Assembly: GCF_900110085.1 (NCBI RefSeq)
Contig: NZ_FOCK01000001.1
Coordinates: forward strand, 372,001 to 436,000
Direction of reading: 5' to 3'
Origin: Prevotella sp. ne3005
Lineage (GTDB): Bacteria; Bacteroidota; Bacteroidia; Bacteroidales; Bacteroidaceae
DNA length: 64,000 nt
Part shown: piece after piece, positions 62,102 to 64,000 of the stretch
Position numbering within the stretch: position 1 is the stretch's first letter
How the letters are laid out: every line of letters begins with the position of its first letter
Translations under genes and position numbers: made by a program
The notes under the pieces: generated by a model
Database searches by the model: none
What the model saw: the letters and a program-made list of their open reading frames with translations, nothing else
Told to the model about the DNA's origin: nothing

Positions 62102-63376
62102 ATGAACAAGATGTTAAAAGTCGCTATTATTTGTCATGTTTCAAATAAGGAAATAAGGGAAAGTATTAAATTGTCATCACTGAGACTCACGAACACTATA
62201 AAAAGAATTTTAGGTATCCCTCAATATCATTACTATGATAGAGGAATGTGGAATACACTCCTTTTTAATGAGTTTAAAAAGTATAATGATATAGAACTGC
62301 ATGCTATTATACCACATCCAGGTATGAAAACAATGATGCAATCTTTTGTAATAGATGGTATATATTATCATTGTTTTAATCAAGAAAGAGGCTATTTTGA
62401 TAAGTTATACAAGCAAAACAGGTATTATATACGTAGGTTTATCAATGAGATACAGCCAGATGTGATAAACATAGTTGGAATAGAGTCACCATTTTATTCT
62501 CTATGTGCTCTTGATATAGATGTTGAAAAGTATCCATTAATTGTCTCTATGCAAACAGCTTTATCTGATCCTGATTTTATTACGAATTATCCTTTAATGG
62601 ACAAGCAAGAGTATGAGACGCGAAAAGAAGTAGAGCAACGTGTTTTAAAGCGAGCTCATTATATTGCAACAGACTCGCAATGGTATAGGACTATAGCTTC
62701 TTGGTTTAATCCTGATGCTGTTTTCTTGAGATACCATTTTTGTGCAAGTCAGGATGTGCCAAGTCCTAAAGATAAAGAATATGATTTTGCATATTGGGCC
62801 GCAGACATCTCAAAAGCAGGTGAGGATGCTATAATGGCTTTTGTCGAAGCTTCAAAAATAGAAAAAGGAATAACGATGAATGTGATTGGACGATATTCAC
62901 AGGGATTCCTTAATCATTTAAAATCCATACTTGAAAAAGAGGGATTGGAACAGCAGGTCATTTTTAGTGGCTATTATGAAACCCACTATGATGCCCTTTG
63001 TCAAGTTGCAAAATCACGATTTGCGTTAGTACCAATTAGGGTGGATACCATTTCCACAACCATTAGAGAAGCTATTCAGATGCAAATGCCGGTAGTTACC
63101 TATGCGACAAAAGGGACACCATCATTAAATAAAAAATCTACATCTGTATTAATATCGGAAATTGGCGATTATATAGAGATGGGTAAAAATATGGTGAAAT
63201 TAGTAAAAGATAAAGGACTTCAAAGAATTCTAGTTGAAAATGCAACTGCTTTTGCCGATACTTATTGGGATAATGAAAAGGCCATGAGAATACAGGCTGC
63301 AATGTATCATGCTGTTTATGATCATTTTATACATGGAACTGAAATACCATCGGAAATAACTAATTATGTTATTTAA
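62102..63376 (+). CDS. glycosyltransferase (GT-B fold, GT4-like)
   Basis: 424 residues from ATG 62102 (MNKMLKVAIICHVSN), 2 bp after the previous stop. The C-terminal half follows the GT4 pattern: EQQVIFSGYYETHYDALCQVAKSRFALVPIRVDTISTTIREAIQMQMPVVTY, with the nucleotide-sugar-binding E-x7-E-like region at REAIQMQ. It adds one sugar to the lipid-linked repeat unit at the cytosolic face of the membrane. Donor and acceptor are unknown. Strongly AT-rich. Confidence 0.85.
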   Translation: MNKMLKVAIICHVSNKEIRESIKLSSLRLTNTIKRILGIPQYHYYDRGMWNTLLFNEFKKYNDIELHAIIPHPGMKTMMQSFVIDGIYYHCFNQERGYFDKLYKQNRYYIRRFINEIQPDVINIVGIESPFYSLCALDIDVEKYPLIVSMQTALSDPDFITNYPLMDKQEYETRKEVEQRVLKRAHYIATDSQWYRTIASWFNPDAVFLRYHFCASQDVPSPKDKEYDFAYWAADISKAGEDAIMAFVEASKIEKGITMNVIGRYSQGFLNHLKSILEKEGLEQQVIFSGYYETHYDALCQVAKSRFALVPIRVDTISTTIREAIQMQMPVVTYATKGTPSLNKKSTSVLISEIGDYIEMGKNMVKLVKDKGLQRILVENATAFADTYWDNEKAMRIQAAMYHAVYDHFIHGTEIPSEITNYVI

Positions 63377-63387
63377 GTTGTTGTTTT

Positions 63388-64000
63388 ATGAACCGAGGTG
63401 TACAAATCTTGAAGGGCATAGCTGCGTTGATGGTCTTTCTTTCCCATGCTTTGAATATGAGAGATATAGCATGGGTTCTTAAGTATCAACCAACCCTTTT
63501 CCATATTTTGTGGGATGGCCAGTGCGCTGTGATAATTTTCATGGGTATCAGTGTCTTCTTTTATTATAAAACAGAGTTTACCTGGGTGGGGTATTTTAAT
63601 GGTATTAAGAAGAAAGTATTGAGGATTTATCCTCTGGCAATTATAGTATTGTCTTTAGCATATGTGTTATGCAATTTACAGATACCATATAATCAAGGTA
63701 GTTTTAGTGATTGGGGAAACTCATTCTGGAATAAGCCTATTGGAATAGCAGATTATCTTAAAAATGTATCTTTGTTATTACCTTGTAATAGTGATTTGTT
63801 AGATCCACCAATTTGGTATCTTTATGTTGAGGTACGTATGTTTTTGATCATGCCTTTGCTAATCGGATTATGGATAAAAAAAGGAATATGGCTATCATCG
63901 TTAATTATACTCTTGGTATGTGTAAATCCTATTCTACCAACATATATAGAGTATTTGCCAGTCTATTTTATTGGTGGTTTTTTCCGATGGCTGAATGAGA
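63388..64000 (+). CDS. acyltransferase-3 family membrane protein (partial, runs off the edge)
   Basis: 204 codons up to the window end. MNRGVQILKGIAALMVFLSHAL is the acyltransferase-3 first helix with the catalytic His (LSHA). KVLRIYPLAIIVLSLAYV and PPIWYLYVEVRMFLIMPLLIGL are conserved further on. It probably O-acetylates the polysaccharide. It starts 12 bp after the glycosyltransferase gene, so the operon continues beyond the window. It may replace the acyltransferase broken by the IS element. Confidence 0.85.
   Translation, partial: MNRGVQILKGIAALMVFLSHALNMRDIAWVLKYQPTLFHILWDGQCAVIIFMGISVFFYYKTEFTWVGYFNGIKKKVLRIYPLAIIVLSLAYVLCNLQIPYNQGSFSDWGNSFWNKPIGIADYLKNVSLLLPCNSDLLDPPIWYLYVEVRMFLIMPLLIGLWIKKGIWLSSLIILLVCVNPILPTYIEYLPVYFIGGFFRWLNE

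Overview
The window reads as chromosomal DNA of a Bacteroidota bacterium, most likely Prevotellaceae (Prevotella/Segatella-like). Supporting signs are a SusC/SusD pair, Bacteroidota-type promoters (-7 TAnnTTTG with TTTG about 20 nt upstream), few Shine-Dalgarno sites, GH94/GH97 glycan enzymes and typical Prevotella family members (DUF4954, long M16 peptidase, M6 peptidase). No rRNA, tRNA or CRISPR array was seen.

Layout. (1) 0-8 kb: end of an unidentified gene, a susC-susD operon with its own terminator, and a divergent GH94 phosphorylase, together a compact oligosaccharide locus. (2) 8-23 kb: mostly housekeeping genes: clpB, an M6 metalloprotease, class I fumarase, an M16 peptidase, a DUF4954 beta-helix protein, hflX, nagB and a GH97 glycosidase. 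(3) 23.6-38.2 kb: an exopolysaccharide/O-antigen-like locus, mostly on the minus strand (initiating sugar transferase, outer-membrane barrel/PAP2 protein, sugar kinase, nucleotidyltransferases, epimerases, UDP-sugar 2-epimerase, CapD-type dehydratase). It is interrupted by a plus-strand two-gene cassette: an aldolase fusion and a CMP-sugar synthase. (4) 38.5-49 kb: an accessory region with sod, a Fic protein, a Panacea-type toxin-antitoxin pair, five intact or decayed copies of a tiny helicase-associated-domain gene, unknown genes, a tightly overlapping three-gene TIGR04255 module and two WbuC cupins. (5) 49.3-64 kb: a plus-strand polysaccharide operon (manA, gmd, rmlC, an SDR dehydratase, rmlA, rmlB, wzx, an acyltransferase cut by an IS4-like element, a DegT aminotransferase, a formyltransferase, a CBS-nucleotidyltransferase, a glycosyltransferase and the start of another acyltransferase). 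rmlA/rmlB plus the aminotransferase and formyltransferase suggest an N-formylated 4-amino-4,6-dideoxyhexose; rmlD and the GDP-fucose synthase partner of gmd are not in the window.

The most striking feature is the repeat load. Several families of short repeats fill the spacers and also lie in frame inside genes. They encode parts of signal peptides, domain linkers and surface insertions, and supply start and stop codons at gene ends. One family (four copies, 48.3-50.4 kb) has a conserved internal loop and bulged A with compensatory stem changes, as expected of a structured nucleic acid. Another recurring unit is a promoter whose -33/-7 spacer is itself conserved, found five times across the polysaccharide region.
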